Shown here: positions 32,682 to 41,250 of the stretch, piece by piece
Position numbering within the stretch: position 1 is the stretch's first letter
Layout: each line of letters opens with the position of its first letter
Source of the DNA: Shinella sp. SUS2
Lineage (GTDB): Bacteria > Pseudomonadota > Alphaproteobacteria > Rhizobiales > Rhizobiaceae
Direction: 5' to 3'
Assembly: GCF_001262505.1 (NCBI RefSeq)
Contig: NZ_KQ410742.1
Coordinates: 62,001-126,000 of the forward strand
DNA length: 64,000 nucleotides
Position numbers and translations under genes: made by a program
The notes under the pieces: generated by a model
Seen by the model: the letters and a program-made list of their open reading frames with translations, nothing else
Databases searched by the model: none
What the model was told of the DNA's origin: nothing

Positions 32682-33050
32682 TCGCCGCATAAGGCGGCAA
32701 CCGAAGCTGGGGAAAAAAGCGTGCTCCCGTCAAAAGGCGATGGGACAGGCTTGATGACCCATGCGAAGCAAATTATTGATTTCGGCACTTTTTTGTGGTA
32801 GGGTCCGGATACTGATCCACATCGCGGCATTTTGCGTGCCCGAACACCACCACGAAAGCAAACGATCCCTCAACGCCGCTCACCTCCCATAGGCAGCTCC
32901 GGTTGCTCAAATGTGAACGCGTCGCCAGGGACCTTTTTTGCGCATGGCGGACGGACCAGAGTGGTGACACCGCAACGGTGCCCCCGTCTTTCCCGGGTCC
33001 CCGGACCCACCCGGCCATGCCGGGAGCGTAACAGGGAGTATTTGAACAGA
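32682..33050 (+). other. Long structured leader region of carD
   Basis: This 369-base stretch has no gene I can support. Near its end three small hairpins stand in a row: CACCG-CAA-CGGTG (32968-32980), GGGTCC/GGACCC (32995-33008), and CCCGGC-CAT-GCCGGG (33010-33024). The last lies 26 bases before the carD start. A weak promoter-like pair TTGATT/TAGGGT lies near 32775-32803. Confidence 0.4.
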
Positions 33051-33620
33051 ATGACGACCCAGCAGAAGAAATCTTCCACGCGCCAGGGTTTCAAGACCGG
33101 TGAATCGATCGTCTATCCCGCTCACGGCGTTGGCCAGATTGTGGCCATCGAGGAGCAGGAAGTCGCCGGCATGAAGCTTGAGCTCTTTGTCATCGATTTC
33201 GAAAAGGACAAGATGCGTCTCAAGGTGCCGGTTGCCAAGGCCGTTTCGATCGGCATGCGCAAACTGTCGGAGACCGATTTCGTCGAACGCGCGCTGAAGG
33301 TTGTCCAGGGCAAGGCCCGCGTGAAGCGCACCATGTGGTCGCGCCGCGCGCAGGAATATGATGCCAAGATCAATTCGGGTGACCTGATCTCGATCGCCGA
33401 AGTGGTCCGTGACCTCTACCGCGCGGAAAATCAGCCGGAACAGTCCTATTCCGAGCGTCAGCTCTATGAAGCCGCGCTCGACCGCATGGCCCGTGAAATC
33501 GCCGCCGTCAACAAGATGTCGGAAACCGAAGCCGTTCGCCTCGTTGAAACGAACCTCGCCAAGGGTCCGAAGCGCGGCAAGACCATCGACGAGGACGACT
33601 CGCAGGACGAGGCGGCCTGA
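33051..33620 (+). CDS. carD: CarD-family transcriptional regulator
   Basis: The 189-residue protein has an N-terminal Tudor-like RNA polymerase-interacting domain (FKTGESIVYPAHGVGQIVAIEE) and a helical DNA-binding domain, as in CarD/CdnL, which stabilises open complexes at rRNA and other promoters. In alphaproteobacteria CdnL supports growth and anabolic gene expression. ATG 33051 was chosen because the conserved N-terminus begins there. It is preceded by a long leader and followed by a terminator, so it is probably transcribed alone. Confidence 0.92.
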   Translation: MTTQQKKSSTRQGFKTGESIVYPAHGVGQIVAIEEQEVAGMKLELFVIDFEKDKMRLKVPVAKAVSIGMRKLSETDFVERALKVVQGKARVKRTMWSRRAQEYDAKINSGDLISIAEVVRDLYRAENQPEQSYSERQLYEAALDRMAREIAAVNKMSETEAVRLVETNLAKGPKRGKTIDEDDSQDEAA

Positions 33621-33646
33621 TCTAGGGCGGTACGTTCGATTTTAAA

Positions 33647-33676
33647 GCCCGGCTGGCAACAGCCGGGTTTTTTTGT
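33647..33676 (+). terminator. Rho-independent terminator of carD
   Basis: CCCGGCTG-GCAA-CAGCCGGG followed by seven Ts, about 27 bases after the carD stop. The T run is only a few bases from the next promoter. Confidence 0.88.
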
Positions 33677-33677
33677 G

Positions 33678-33702
33678 GGAACTTTTCCGGCCCTGGGTCG
33701 TT
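33678..33702 (+). promoter_or_regulatory. EcfG (RpoE2)-type general stress promoter of rpoH2
   Basis: GGAAC (33678-33682), a 16-base spacer and CGTT (33699-33702) match the alphaproteobacterial general stress sigma consensus GGAAC-N16/17-CGTT exactly. It lies 180 bases before the sigma-factor ATG, right after the carD terminator. In Sinorhizobium rpoH2 is a known RpoE2 target, which agrees. Confidence 0.8.
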
Positions 33703-33882
33703 TTCCACCCCGAAGACGACCGGCTTCGGGCGGCCGCGGAGGTGGCTCGCCACTTTATTTTCTTGAAAGCCGATTTCGAGCGATCCGCCGGCCTTTACGA
33801 AACGTCATCATCAAGCAGGGCGCAAGACCAGAGGCAGAAACAGGCCTCCTTGCGCCGGTTCGGTTAACGTGGAGAGACCCCC

Positions 33883-34743
33883 ATGGCTACGACGACCGCA
33901 GACCGCCGCATGATCAAGCTCGCAATGTCCGCGCCCTATCTCGAACGGGACGAAGAGCAGGCACTCGCCCAGGCCTGGAAGAACAACAAGGATCAGGAAG
34001 CGCGCAACCGCATCGCCATGGCCCATATGCGGCTGGTGGTTTCCATGGCCGGAAAGTTCCGGAATTTCGGCCTTCCGTTGGGCGACCTCGTGCAGGAAGG
34101 CTACATCGGCCTTCTGGAGGCGGCCGCCCGTTTCGAACCGGAACGGCAGGTCCGCTTTTCCACCTATGCCAGCTGGTGGATCCGCGCCTCCATCCAGGAC
34201 TATGTGTTGCGCAACTGGTCGATCGTACGCGGCGGCACCAGTTCGGCGCAGAAGGCGCTCTTCTTCAACCTGCGACGCCTGCGCGCGCGCCTTGCGCGCG
34301 GCGACACCCACCTCACCGCCGAGGCGATGCATCAGGAGATCGCCGCCGCGCTCGGGGTCAGCACCGCCGACGTGCGCACCATGGATGCCCGCCTTTCCTC
34401 CTCCGATGTTTCGCTCCAGGCGCCAATCTCCTCCGCCGAAGGCGAAGGCTCAAACCGGCTCGATTTTCTCACCAGTGACGCACCGCTTCCCGACGAGCAG
34501 GCGGAAGGCAGCATCGACGGCGAACGCCGCCATCACTGGCTACACGCCGCCCTCGGCCAGCTTAACGAGCGTGAAATGAAGATCATTCGTGCCCGGCGAC
34601 TGGCGGAAAACGGAGCAACGCTCGAGGAACTCGGCGCCGTGCTCGGCATTTCCAAGGAACGCGTGCGCCAGATCGAAAACCGCGCGCTGGAGAAGCTACG
34701 CTCCGTTCTGGTCGGCAAGACCACGGACTTCGCCTACGCCTGA
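33883..34743 (+). CDS. rpoH2: RNA polymerase sigma-32 factor, RpoH2 type
   Basis: The 286-residue protein has sigma-70 regions 2 (MAHMRLVVSMAGKFRNFGLP; FSTYASWWIRASIQDYVLR), the RpoH-box-like stretch QKALFFNLRRLR, and region 4 (LEELGAVLGISKERVRQIEN). The RpoH box (Q-K/R-x-LFFNLR) identifies the heat-shock branch. Rhizobia have two or three RpoH proteins; the EcfG promoter in front indicates the RpoH2 type, which serves the general stress and oxidative response. ATG 33883 follows GGAGAGA. The RpoH1/H2 decision is inference from the promoter. Confidence 0.9.
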   Translation: MATTTADRRMIKLAMSAPYLERDEEQALAQAWKNNKDQEARNRIAMAHMRLVVSMAGKFRNFGLPLGDLVQEGYIGLLEAAARFEPERQVRFSTYASWWIRASIQDYVLRNWSIVRGGTSSAQKALFFNLRRLRARLARGDTHLTAEAMHQEIAAALGVSTADVRTMDARLSSSDVSLQAPISSAEGEGSNRLDFLTSDAPLPDEQAEGSIDGERRHHWLHAALGQLNEREMKIIRARRLAENGATLEELGAVLGISKERVRQIENRALEKLRSVLVGKTTDFAYA

Positions 34744-34813
34744 CGGCGGGCTTCCCCAAGGGGGCCTCCGCTCGTTTCCGGCCCCCTCTGTAAAACCGCC
34801 CCGTTTCGGACAG

Positions 34814-34889
34814 CAATCAAATGTGATTGTCCCCGTTCATTGACGTTTCTGCCGACTTGTGCGCATTGCTACGCAATCATGCACGATTG
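34814..34889. promoter_or_regulatory. Cluster of CAATC/GATTG inverted repeats, candidate DeoR operators
   Basis: CAATCA-N4-TGATTG (34814-34829) and CAATC-N6-GATTG (34874-34889) flank an ATTGC-N3-GCAAT site (34865-34877). Their half-sites agree and are 60 bases apart, just ahead of the DeoR start at 34899, as for an autoregulating repressor. Confidence 0.5.
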
Positions 34890-34898
34890 GATTCGGTA

Positions 34899-35672
34899 AT
34901 GTCTGGACAGGACCTTCTTCTGCTCGGGGAACGACAAGACCTGATCCGCGCGCGGCTCGACCTTTCGGGGCGGGTCATCGCGGCGGAACTGGCGCAGGAG
35001 CTGGGCGTGTCGGAAGACACGATCCGGCGAGATCTGCGTGAAATGGCCGCCTCCGGCCTCTGCCGCCGGGTCTATGGCGGCGCACTGCGCATGACGCACG
35101 CCTCCACCACGATGAACGAGCGCATGGCGATCGCCGGTGAGCGCAAGGCAGCGCTCGCCCGCACCGCCGCCGGCCTCATCCCCGCCGGCGCCACCGTCTT
35201 TCTCGATGCCGGCAGCACCAATGTCGCGCTCGCCCGCGCCCTGCCACAAGCCGCAGGCCTCACCGTCGCGACCAACGGGCCGGCCATTGCGGCCGCGCTG
35301 CTCGAGCACGACATCACGACGATCCAGCTTGGTGGACTGATCGATGCCCGCTCGGGCGCGGCGATCGGCGCCAAGGCGATGCGGGACGCCGAGGCCCTTC
35401 GGCCGGACGTGCTGGTGCTCGGCGTCTGCGGCATCGATCCCGAGGCCGGCGTCACAGCCGACAGCTTCGAGGAGGCGGAATTCAAGCGTTTCGTCGCCTC
35501 CCGCAGCCGGACGGTGATCGTCATCGTCACCAATGACAAGCTTTTCACCGCAGCTCCCTATTCTGTCGCCCCCCTGTCCCGCGTGGCAAGCGCCGTGATC
35601 GAGGCGGATGCGGGTGAAACGGAGGCGGCGGTGCTCGCCGCCGCCGGCATCGACACCCTGCGGGCCGGATAG
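34899..35672 (+). CDS. DeoR-family transcriptional regulator
   Basis: The 257-residue product has the DeoR helix-turn-helix (VIAAELAQELGVSEDTIRRDL) and the sugar-phosphate-sensing ISOCOT domain (FLDAGSTNVALAR; TNGPAIAAALLEHD; VLGVCGIDPEAGVTADSFEE). DeoR proteins repress sugar catabolism or transport genes and respond to phosphorylated sugars. The MFS gene 33 bases downstream is the likely partner. ATG 34899 has a poor RBS; an alternative start lies at 34827. Confidence 0.87.
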   Translation: MSGQDLLLLGERQDLIRARLDLSGRVIAAELAQELGVSEDTIRRDLREMAASGLCRRVYGGALRMTHASTTMNERMAIAGERKAALARTAAGLIPAGATVFLDAGSTNVALARALPQAAGLTVATNGPAIAAALLEHDITTIQLGGLIDARSGAAIGAKAMRDAEALRPDVLVLGVCGIDPEAGVTADSFEEAEFKRFVASRSRTVIVIVTNDKLFTAAPYSVAPLSRVASAVIEADAGETEAAVLAAAGIDTLRAG

Positions 35673-35705
35673 GCGCCTCTCCCAGCATCCTGAAACGGAC
35701 CTCCC

Positions 35706-36899
35706 ATGACGACGCCCGAAAATGCCATCAAAGGCAGCAGCTTCGCGAAAACCGCCTTCCCGCCGACACGGCTGGCGGTCTCCAGCCTTTTCCTGCTGAA
35801 CGGCACCTTCGCCGGCGCCTGGGCACCCAAGATCCCGGAATTCGCCAGCCGCCTGTCGCTCTCCGAATCCGGCCTCGGTCTGATGATCATGTGCTTCGGC
35901 ATCGGCTCGCTCGTGCTGATGCCGATCGCCGGTTTCCTGATCGCGCATTACGGCACCACCCGTACGGTGAAGGCAGCATCCGTCCTCTTCCTGTTGCCCC
36001 TCATTCTGCTGTCCCTTGCCCCGACCGTTCCGCTCGGCGCGCTCGCCATCTTCCTCTTCGGTGGCCTGATGGGCGCCATGGATGTGGCGATGAATGGCAA
36101 TGCGGTCGAGGTCGAAAAATCCATGCGGCGCGCGATCATGTCGTCCTGCCATGCCTTCTGGAGCCTCGGCGCCTTTATCGGCGCCACAACCGGCGGCTTC
36201 CTCATCGAGACGCTCGGCGTGTTGGGCCATGCGGTCCTGCTGACCGTGCTGGGCGCCGCCACGCTCGCCGTTACCTGGCCCTTCGTGCTGCACGATGCGC
36301 CGCATCCGAACGAGGAGCGCCAGAAGGTGCGCCTGCCGATGACGCTGCTGCCCTGGATGATCGGCCTCATGGCGCTGTTCTCCATGGTGCCGGAAGGCGC
36401 GATCCTTGATTGGGGCGCGCTCTACATGCGCGACGAACTCGGCGCTTCGCTGGCGCTCTCGGGCTTCGCCTTCGGCGCCTTCTCGCTCACCATGGCCGCC
36501 ATGCGCTTTGCCGGCGACCATGTGCGCGACCGTTTCGGCGCAGTGAAGACGCTGCGTTTCTGCACCGTCATGGCGATGATCGGCATGGTGGTCGCGGGGC
36601 TGGCGCCGAATGCCTATATGGCCATGCTCGGCTTCGCCATCTGCGGCATCGGCATCTCCAACATGGTGCCGATCGCCTTTTCCGCCGCCGGCAACCTGCC
36701 GGGCTTTGCCCAGGGTGTGGCACTCTCCGTCGCGACGGTGATGGGCTATTCCGGCTCGCTCTTCGCCCCCTCCGTCATCGGTTTCATCGCCGAACATACG
36801 GGCTTTTCCATCATCTTCGCCCTTTTGCCGGTGCTCTTCGTCGTTGTGCTGCTGCTCTCGCACCACGCCGTGCATGCCGACGTGCGCGAACGCCCCTGA
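35706..36899 (+). CDS. Major facilitator superfamily transporter (YbjJ/fucose-permease-like)
   Basis: The 397-residue protein has twelve predicted membrane segments; the segment MDVAMNGNAVEVEKSMRRAIMSSCHAFW is split here as MDVAMNGN and SSCHAFWSLGA, which are familiar in YbjJ-type MFS proteins. With the DeoR gene directly upstream it is probably a sugar or sugar-derivative transporter, import or efflux. The substrate is not known. ATG 35706 is preceded by CGGACCTCCC, a weak site, so translation may be coupled. Confidence 0.8.
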   Translation: MTTPENAIKGSSFAKTAFPPTRLAVSSLFLLNGTFAGAWAPKIPEFASRLSLSESGLGLMIMCFGIGSLVLMPIAGFLIAHYGTTRTVKAASVLFLLPLILLSLAPTVPLGALAIFLFGGLMGAMDVAMNGNAVEVEKSMRRAIMSSCHAFWSLGAFIGATTGGFLIETLGVLGHAVLLTVLGAATLAVTWPFVLHDAPHPNEERQKVRLPMTLLPWMIGLMALFSMVPEGAILDWGALYMRDELGASLALSGFAFGAFSLTMAAMRFAGDHVRDRFGAVKTLRFCTVMAMIGMVVAGLAPNAYMAMLGFAICGIGISNMVPIAFSAAGNLPGFAQGVALSVATVMGYSGSLFAPSVIGFIAEHTGFSIIFALLPVLFVVVLLLSHHAVHADVRERP

Positions 36900-36906
36900 A
36901 CGCAGG

Positions 36907-36933
36907 ACGCGCGGCGATCAAATCGTCGCGCGT
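36907..36933 (+). terminator. Strong hairpin after the MFS gene, no U tract
   Basis: A 12-bp stem with one G-U pair (36907-36918 with 36922-36933) and a CAA loop follows the MFS stop by eight bases. Only two Ts follow, so it may stabilise the 3' end or stop transcription weakly. Confidence 0.4.
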
Positions 36934-37036
36934 TCCGGCCCCGACGGTTGACAAGCCCGGTTTCCTGATCCACCTGAGGGCAAAGGCCGCGCGAGCGATG
37001 CCCCATGCGGCCGGTTTTCGAGCAAGAGGCTCCCGA

Positions 37037-38290
37037 ATGTCCTTCTCCTTCGACTTTGAACCGAAGCCGCGGCGCCAGTCCGTCGGCGTCGATGTCGGCG
37101 GCGTGCTCGTCGGCGGTGGCGCACCTGTCGTCGTGCAGTCGATGACCAATACGGATACGGCCGATATCGACGGGACGGTGGCGCAAGTCGCGGCCCTTCA
37201 CCGCGCCGGCTCGGAGATCGTGCGCATCACGGTCGACCGCGACGAGAGCGCGGCGGCGGTGCCGAAGATCCGCGAGCGCCTGCTCAGGCTCGGCATGGAC
37301 GTGCCACTCGTCGGCGACTTCCACTATATCGGTCACAAGCTGCTCGCCGATCATCCGGCCTGCGCCGAGGCGCTGGCGAAATACCGCATCAATCCCGGCA
37401 ATGTCGGTTTCAAGGACAAGAAAGACAAGCAGTTCGCCGCGATCGTCGAGACGGCGATCCGCCACGACAAGCCGGTCCGCATCGGCGTCAACTGGGGCTC
37501 CCTCGACCAGGAGCTCCTGACCCGGCTGATGGACGAGAACCAGGACAAGGGCTTTCCCCTGACCGCCCAGCAGGTGATGCGCGAGGCGATCTGCCAGTCC
37601 GCGCTGCTGTCCGCCGAGCTTGCCGAAGAGATCGGCCTTGCCCGCGACCATATCATCCTCTCGGCGAAGGTCTCCAACGTGCAGGACCTCATCGCCGTCT
37701 ATGCGATGCTGTCGGCGCGCTCCGACCATGCGCTGCATCTCGGCCTGACGGAAGCCGGCATGGGCACGAAGGGTGTCGTCGCCTCCTCCGCCTCGCTGGG
37801 CATTCTCATGCAGCAGGGCATCGGCGACACGATCCGCATCTCGCTGACGCCCGAGCCCGGCGGCGACCGCACCCGCGAGGTGCAGGTGGCGCAGGAACTG
37901 CTGCAGGTCATGGGCTTTCGCCAGTTCATTCCCGTCGTCGCCGCCTGTCCGGGCTGCGGGCGCACCACCTCCACGGTCTTCCAGGAGCTCGCCCAGAAGA
38001 TCCAGGACGATATCCGCAAGAACATGCCGGTCTGGCGGGAAAAATATCCGGGCGTCGAGGGGCTGAAGGTCGCGGTCATGGGCTGCATCGTCAACGGGCC
38101 CGGCGAAAGCAAACATGCCGATATCGGCATCTCGCTGCCCGGCACCGGCGAACTGCCGATCGCCCCCGTCTATGTCGACGGCAAGAAGGCGATGACGCTG
38201 CGCGGCACCAATATCGCCGGCGAATTCGAGACGCTGGTCAACGACTATATCGAAAAGCGCTACGGCCAGGGCCAGGCAGCCGCCGAATAG
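37037..38290 (+). CDS. ispG: 4-hydroxy-3-methylbut-2-en-1-yl diphosphate synthase (flavodoxin)
   Basis: The 417-residue enzyme is IspG of the MEP isoprenoid pathway, which reduces MEcPP to HMBPP with a [4Fe-4S] cluster. The TIM-barrel begins VVVQSMTNTDTADID, and the cluster cysteines are in CPGCGRTTS and MGCIVNGPGESKHAD. A perfect TTGACA box stands at 36948-36953 without a clear -10. ATG 37037 is chosen because the upstream part of the frame overlaps the MFS gene and has no family sequence. Confidence 0.96.
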   Translation: MSFSFDFEPKPRRQSVGVDVGGVLVGGGAPVVVQSMTNTDTADIDGTVAQVAALHRAGSEIVRITVDRDESAAAVPKIRERLLRLGMDVPLVGDFHYIGHKLLADHPACAEALAKYRINPGNVGFKDKKDKQFAAIVETAIRHDKPVRIGVNWGSLDQELLTRLMDENQDKGFPLTAQQVMREAICQSALLSAELAEEIGLARDHIILSAKVSNVQDLIAVYAMLSARSDHALHLGLTEAGMGTKGVVASSASLGILMQQGIGDTIRISLTPEPGGDRTREVQVAQELLQVMGFRQFIPVVAACPGCGRTTSTVFQELAQKIQDDIRKNMPVWREKYPGVEGLKVAVMGCIVNGPGESKHADIGISLPGTGELPIAPVYVDGKKAMTLRGTNIAGEFETLVNDYIEKRYGQGQAAAE

Positions 38291-38309
38291 GCGGGCTGCC
38301 CTTGCGCGA

Positions 38310-38954
38310 TCACAGCCGTGCCGTCAGCAGCTTGAAGCCGGCAAAGGCGAAGAAGGCGGCCATGACGCCCTCTATGGCGCGGCGCGCCCTGAGATAGGCC
38401 CGGTGCACCGGGCCGAGCGAAAAGACCAGCGCGAAGCCGAGGAAGACGCAGACCCCGATTGCCATGCAGCCGGCAATGAACGTCGCCATGACCTCGCCCG
38501 GCGCGCCCGGCGGCATGCCGAGCGACGTCAGCATGATCCAGTTGAAGATCGCCTTTGGATTGGTGATGTGGATGCCGAGGCCCTTGAGATACTGCCGGCG
38601 CGGCGACAGCGCGGGCATTGCGGCCATCTGCATGCGATAGACCTCCTCGCTCCGGCGCGCCGCACGCCAGGCATTCCACGCCAGCCAGAGCAGATAGCAG
38701 CCGCCGACGATCTTCAGGACGACGATCGCCTCGCCATAGGTACGAATAAGGGCGGAAAGGCCGGAAGCCGTGAGGATGGCCCAGATATAGGATCCCGTCA
38801 GCACCCCGCAGGCCAGTGCCAGTCCGGCCCGTCGGCCCCGGCTGATCGAGGTCGCGATGATGGCGATGATCGCCGGCCCCGGCGATGCCGTGGCGATGAA
38901 ATAGGCCGTCCAGGCGACGGCGAGCTGCGGCAGGTAGGGTGTGAGATCGGTCAT
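38310..38954 (-). CDS. LysE/RhtB-family amino-acid exporter
   Basis: The 214-residue membrane protein has six predicted segments and the family marks TASPGPAIIAIIA near the N-terminus and GIHITNPKAIFNWIML in the middle. LysE/RhtB proteins export amino acids such as lysine, threonine or homoserine lactone. It converges on ispG with 19 bases between the stops. The substrate is not known. Confidence 0.88.
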   Translation of the reverse strand: MTDLTPYLPQLAVAWTAYFIATASPGPAIIAIIATSISRGRRAGLALACGVLTGSYIWAILTASGLSALIRTYGEAIVVLKIVGGCYLLWLAWNAWRAARRSEEVYRMQMAAMPALSPRRQYLKGLGIHITNPKAIFNWIMLTSLGMPPGAPGEVMATFIAGCMAIGVCVFLGFALVFSLGPVHRAYLRARRAIEGVMAAFFAFAGFKLLTARL

Positions 38955-39065
38955 GAGGCACCGGTGGCTATCGGCAGACGATAGCCGATCGCCTTTTCAC
39001 CGCCTAGCGGGAGAATTGCACCACATGTCCCCGTGTTCGGCGGAGGCGGGTATCGTCCGAAAACG

Positions 39066-40121
39066 TCAGACGATCTCCTCGACCGCCGCGATCAGCCGGT
39101 CGCATTCCTCGGGCGTACCGATGGTGATGCGCAGGAAATCAGAGATACGCGGCTTGGCGAAGTGGCGCACCAGCACGGCGCGCTCGCGCAACCCCTTCGC
39201 CAGCGCCTCGCCGCTATGGCCGGGATGACGGGCGAAGACAAAGTTCGCCTGCGAGGGCAGCACCTCGAAACCGCGCTGGCGGAGCGCTCCGGTGACGCGT
39301 TCACGCGTTTCGATGACCTTTCCCCGCGTCTCGTCGAACCATTCGCGGTCGTCGATCGCGGCGGCGGCACCGGCTTGCGCGACACGGTCGAGCGGATAGG
39401 AGTTGAAGCTGTCCTTGACACGTTCCAGCGCATCGATCAGCGGGCGCCGGCCGATGGCATAGCCGACGCGCAGACCCGCCAGCGAGCGGGATTTCGACAG
39501 CGTGTGGATGACGAGCAGGTTGTCGTATTTCCGGGTCAGCGGGATTGCGCTCTCACCGCCGAAATCGATATAGGCCTCGTCCACCACCACGGGCTGGTCC
39601 GGGTGCCCGGCGACCAGTTTTTCGATCGCCGAAAGCGGCAGGCCGATGCCCGTGGGGGCATTCGGATTCGGCAGGATGATGGCGCCGCAGGGCCGGTCGT
39701 AGTCCGAAAGGTCGATGGTAAAATCGTCCTTCAGCGCAATCTCCTCCGCCCGGATGTCGAAGAGCCGGCAATAGGTCGGGTAGAAGCTGTAGGTGATATC
39801 GGGATAGACGAGCGGCTTGTCGTGCTTGAGAAGCGCAACGAAGGCATGCGCCAGAACCTCGTCGGAACCGTTTCCGACAAAAACCTCATCCGCATCCACG
39901 CCGTGGAAACGGGCGATCGACTGGCGCAGCGCCAGCGCACCCGGATCCGGATAGAGCTTCAGGCTGTCGGCGACGGCGGCCTGCATGGCGGCGATCGCCT
40001 TTGGCGAAGGGCCGTAGGGGTTTTCGTTGGTGTTGAGCTTGATGAGGTTTTGGATGCGCGGCTGCTCGCCGGCGACATAGGGCTTGAGCGTGGCGACGAT
40101 CGGCGACCAGAATTTGCTCAT
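39066..40121 (-). CDS. hisC: Histidinol-phosphate aminotransferase
   Basis: The 351-residue fold-type I aminotransferase has LNTNENPYGPSP near the N-terminus, GNGSDEVL, NPNAPTG, DEAYIDFGG and the PLP lysine in HTLSKSRSLAGLRVGYAIG, the HisC pattern. It makes histidinol phosphate in histidine synthesis; some homologues also use phenylalanine or tyrosine precursors. It starts four bases after the ispA stop on the same strand, so the two are co-transcribed. ATG 40121 is well placed. Confidence 0.9.
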   Translation of the reverse strand: MSKFWSPIVATLKPYVAGEQPRIQNLIKLNTNENPYGPSPKAIAAMQAAVADSLKLYPDPGALALRQSIARFHGVDADEVFVGNGSDEVLAHAFVALLKHDKPLVYPDITYSFYPTYCRLFDIRAEEIALKDDFTIDLSDYDRPCGAIILPNPNAPTGIGLPLSAIEKLVAGHPDQPVVVDEAYIDFGGESAIPLTRKYDNLLVIHTLSKSRSLAGLRVGYAIGRRPLIDALERVKDSFNSYPLDRVAQAGAAAAIDDREWFDETRGKVIETRERVTGALRQRGFEVLPSQANFVFARHPGHSGEALAKGLRERAVLVRHFAKPRISDFLRITIGTPEECDRLIAAVEEIV

Positions 40122-40125
40122 GGCG

Positions 40126-41043
40126 TCAGTTCCTGCGATTGGCGATGAAATGGGCGGTTTCGATGAGGATGCCGGCGCGATGGCCGAACGGCGCAAGAAG
40201 CGTCTCGGCCTCCGCAACGAGTTCGCGCAATCGGTTCTCCGCCCAGGTCTGGCCGCGCCGGGCGACCAGCGTCGCCTTGCCGCGATCAGCGTCCTTGCCG
40301 GTCGCCTTGCCCATGGTCGCGGCATCGGCGGTGAGATCGAGCAGGTCATCGGCGATCTGAAAGGCAAGGCCCACCGTTTCGCCGTAGCGGCGCAGTGTGA
40401 TCCGTTCCTCAGCCGAAGCGCCCGCAACGATCGCACCGGCCTCGCAGGCAAAGCGCAGCAGCGCGCCGGTCTTCATTTTCTGCAGCGTCACGATACCCGC
40501 CTCGTCCGGGGCCTCGGTCTCGGCCGCAAGGTCGAGCGCCTGGCCGCCGGCCATGCCGCCGATACCGGCGGCACGGGCGAGTGCCAGTACCAGCGCCGTC
40601 CTGGTGGCATCGGGCAGATGCGTTTCGGGTGCCGCGACGATGTCGAAGGCAAGCGTCAGCAGGCTGTCGCCGGCAAGGATCGCGGCCGCCTCGTCGAAAG
40701 CGATGTGCACGGTCGGCTGTCCGCGGCGCAGGTCGTCGTCATCCATGGCCGGCAGGTCGTCATGCACGAGCGAGTAGCAATGGATGCATTCGAGCGCCGC
40801 ACCGACGCGCAACGCCGCCATGCGCTCCACGCCCGGAAAGAGCGCGGCGGATTCGATGACGAGGAAGGGCCGCAGCCGCTTGCCGCCGTTGAGCACACCG
40901 TGGCGCATGGCGGCGAGCAGCCGCTCGGGACGGGCGATCTCATCCGCCGCGACAGTGCCGGACAAAAGCGTGGCAAGCAGTGTTTCCACCGCCTCGGCAT
41001 TGCCCTTCAGGAGAGACTGGAATTCCTGGTAACGTTCGCTCAT
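40126..41043 (-). CDS. ispA: Farnesyl diphosphate synthase (short-chain polyprenyl synthetase)
   Basis: The 305-residue enzyme has the first Asp-rich motif YSLVHDDLPAMDDDDLRRG (the CLD-type FARM with the two extra residues of bacterial FPP synthases) and the second in LAFQIADDLLD, plus GGKRLRPFLV. It condenses IPP with DMAPP and GPP. It is divergent from mtgA and precedes hisC in a two-gene operon. Together with ispG it is the second isoprenoid gene in the window. Confidence 0.92.
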   Translation of the reverse strand: MSERYQEFQSLLKGNAEAVETLLATLLSGTVAADEIARPERLLAAMRHGVLNGGKRLRPFLVIESAALFPGVERMAALRVGAALECIHCYSLVHDDLPAMDDDDLRRGQPTVHIAFDEAAAILAGDSLLTLAFDIVAAPETHLPDATRTALVLALARAAGIGGMAGGQALDLAAETEAPDEAGIVTLQKMKTGALLRFACEAGAIVAGASAEERITLRRYGETVGLAFQIADDLLDLTADAATMGKATGKDADRGKATLVARRGQTWAENRLRELVAEAETLLAPFGHRAGILIETAHFIANRRN

Positions 41044-41250
41044 GGCCGCTCTTTGGCATGGGCTCCGGGCCGAAGCAACGGCCATGCCTGGGCTGCTTCA
41101 AAGAATCGCGGCGCAGACTGGTTTTTGCCGAGCCGTAACGGTATGAAGGCCCAACGACGGAAGGACGGACGCCGGCTCTTGGACATCGTACCGGAAACAC
41201 GCGCAGATGCGGTCAACACGGAGACAGAGGCCGGTGAGAAGGATGGCTGG

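Noticed and set aside
36410..37036. Frame continuing upstream of ispG
   Set aside because: It overlaps the MFS gene in another frame; IspG begins at 37037.
40084..41250. Long N-terminal extension in frame with mtgA
   Set aside because: It is antisense to ispA and the start of hisC; family sequence begins only at 41251.
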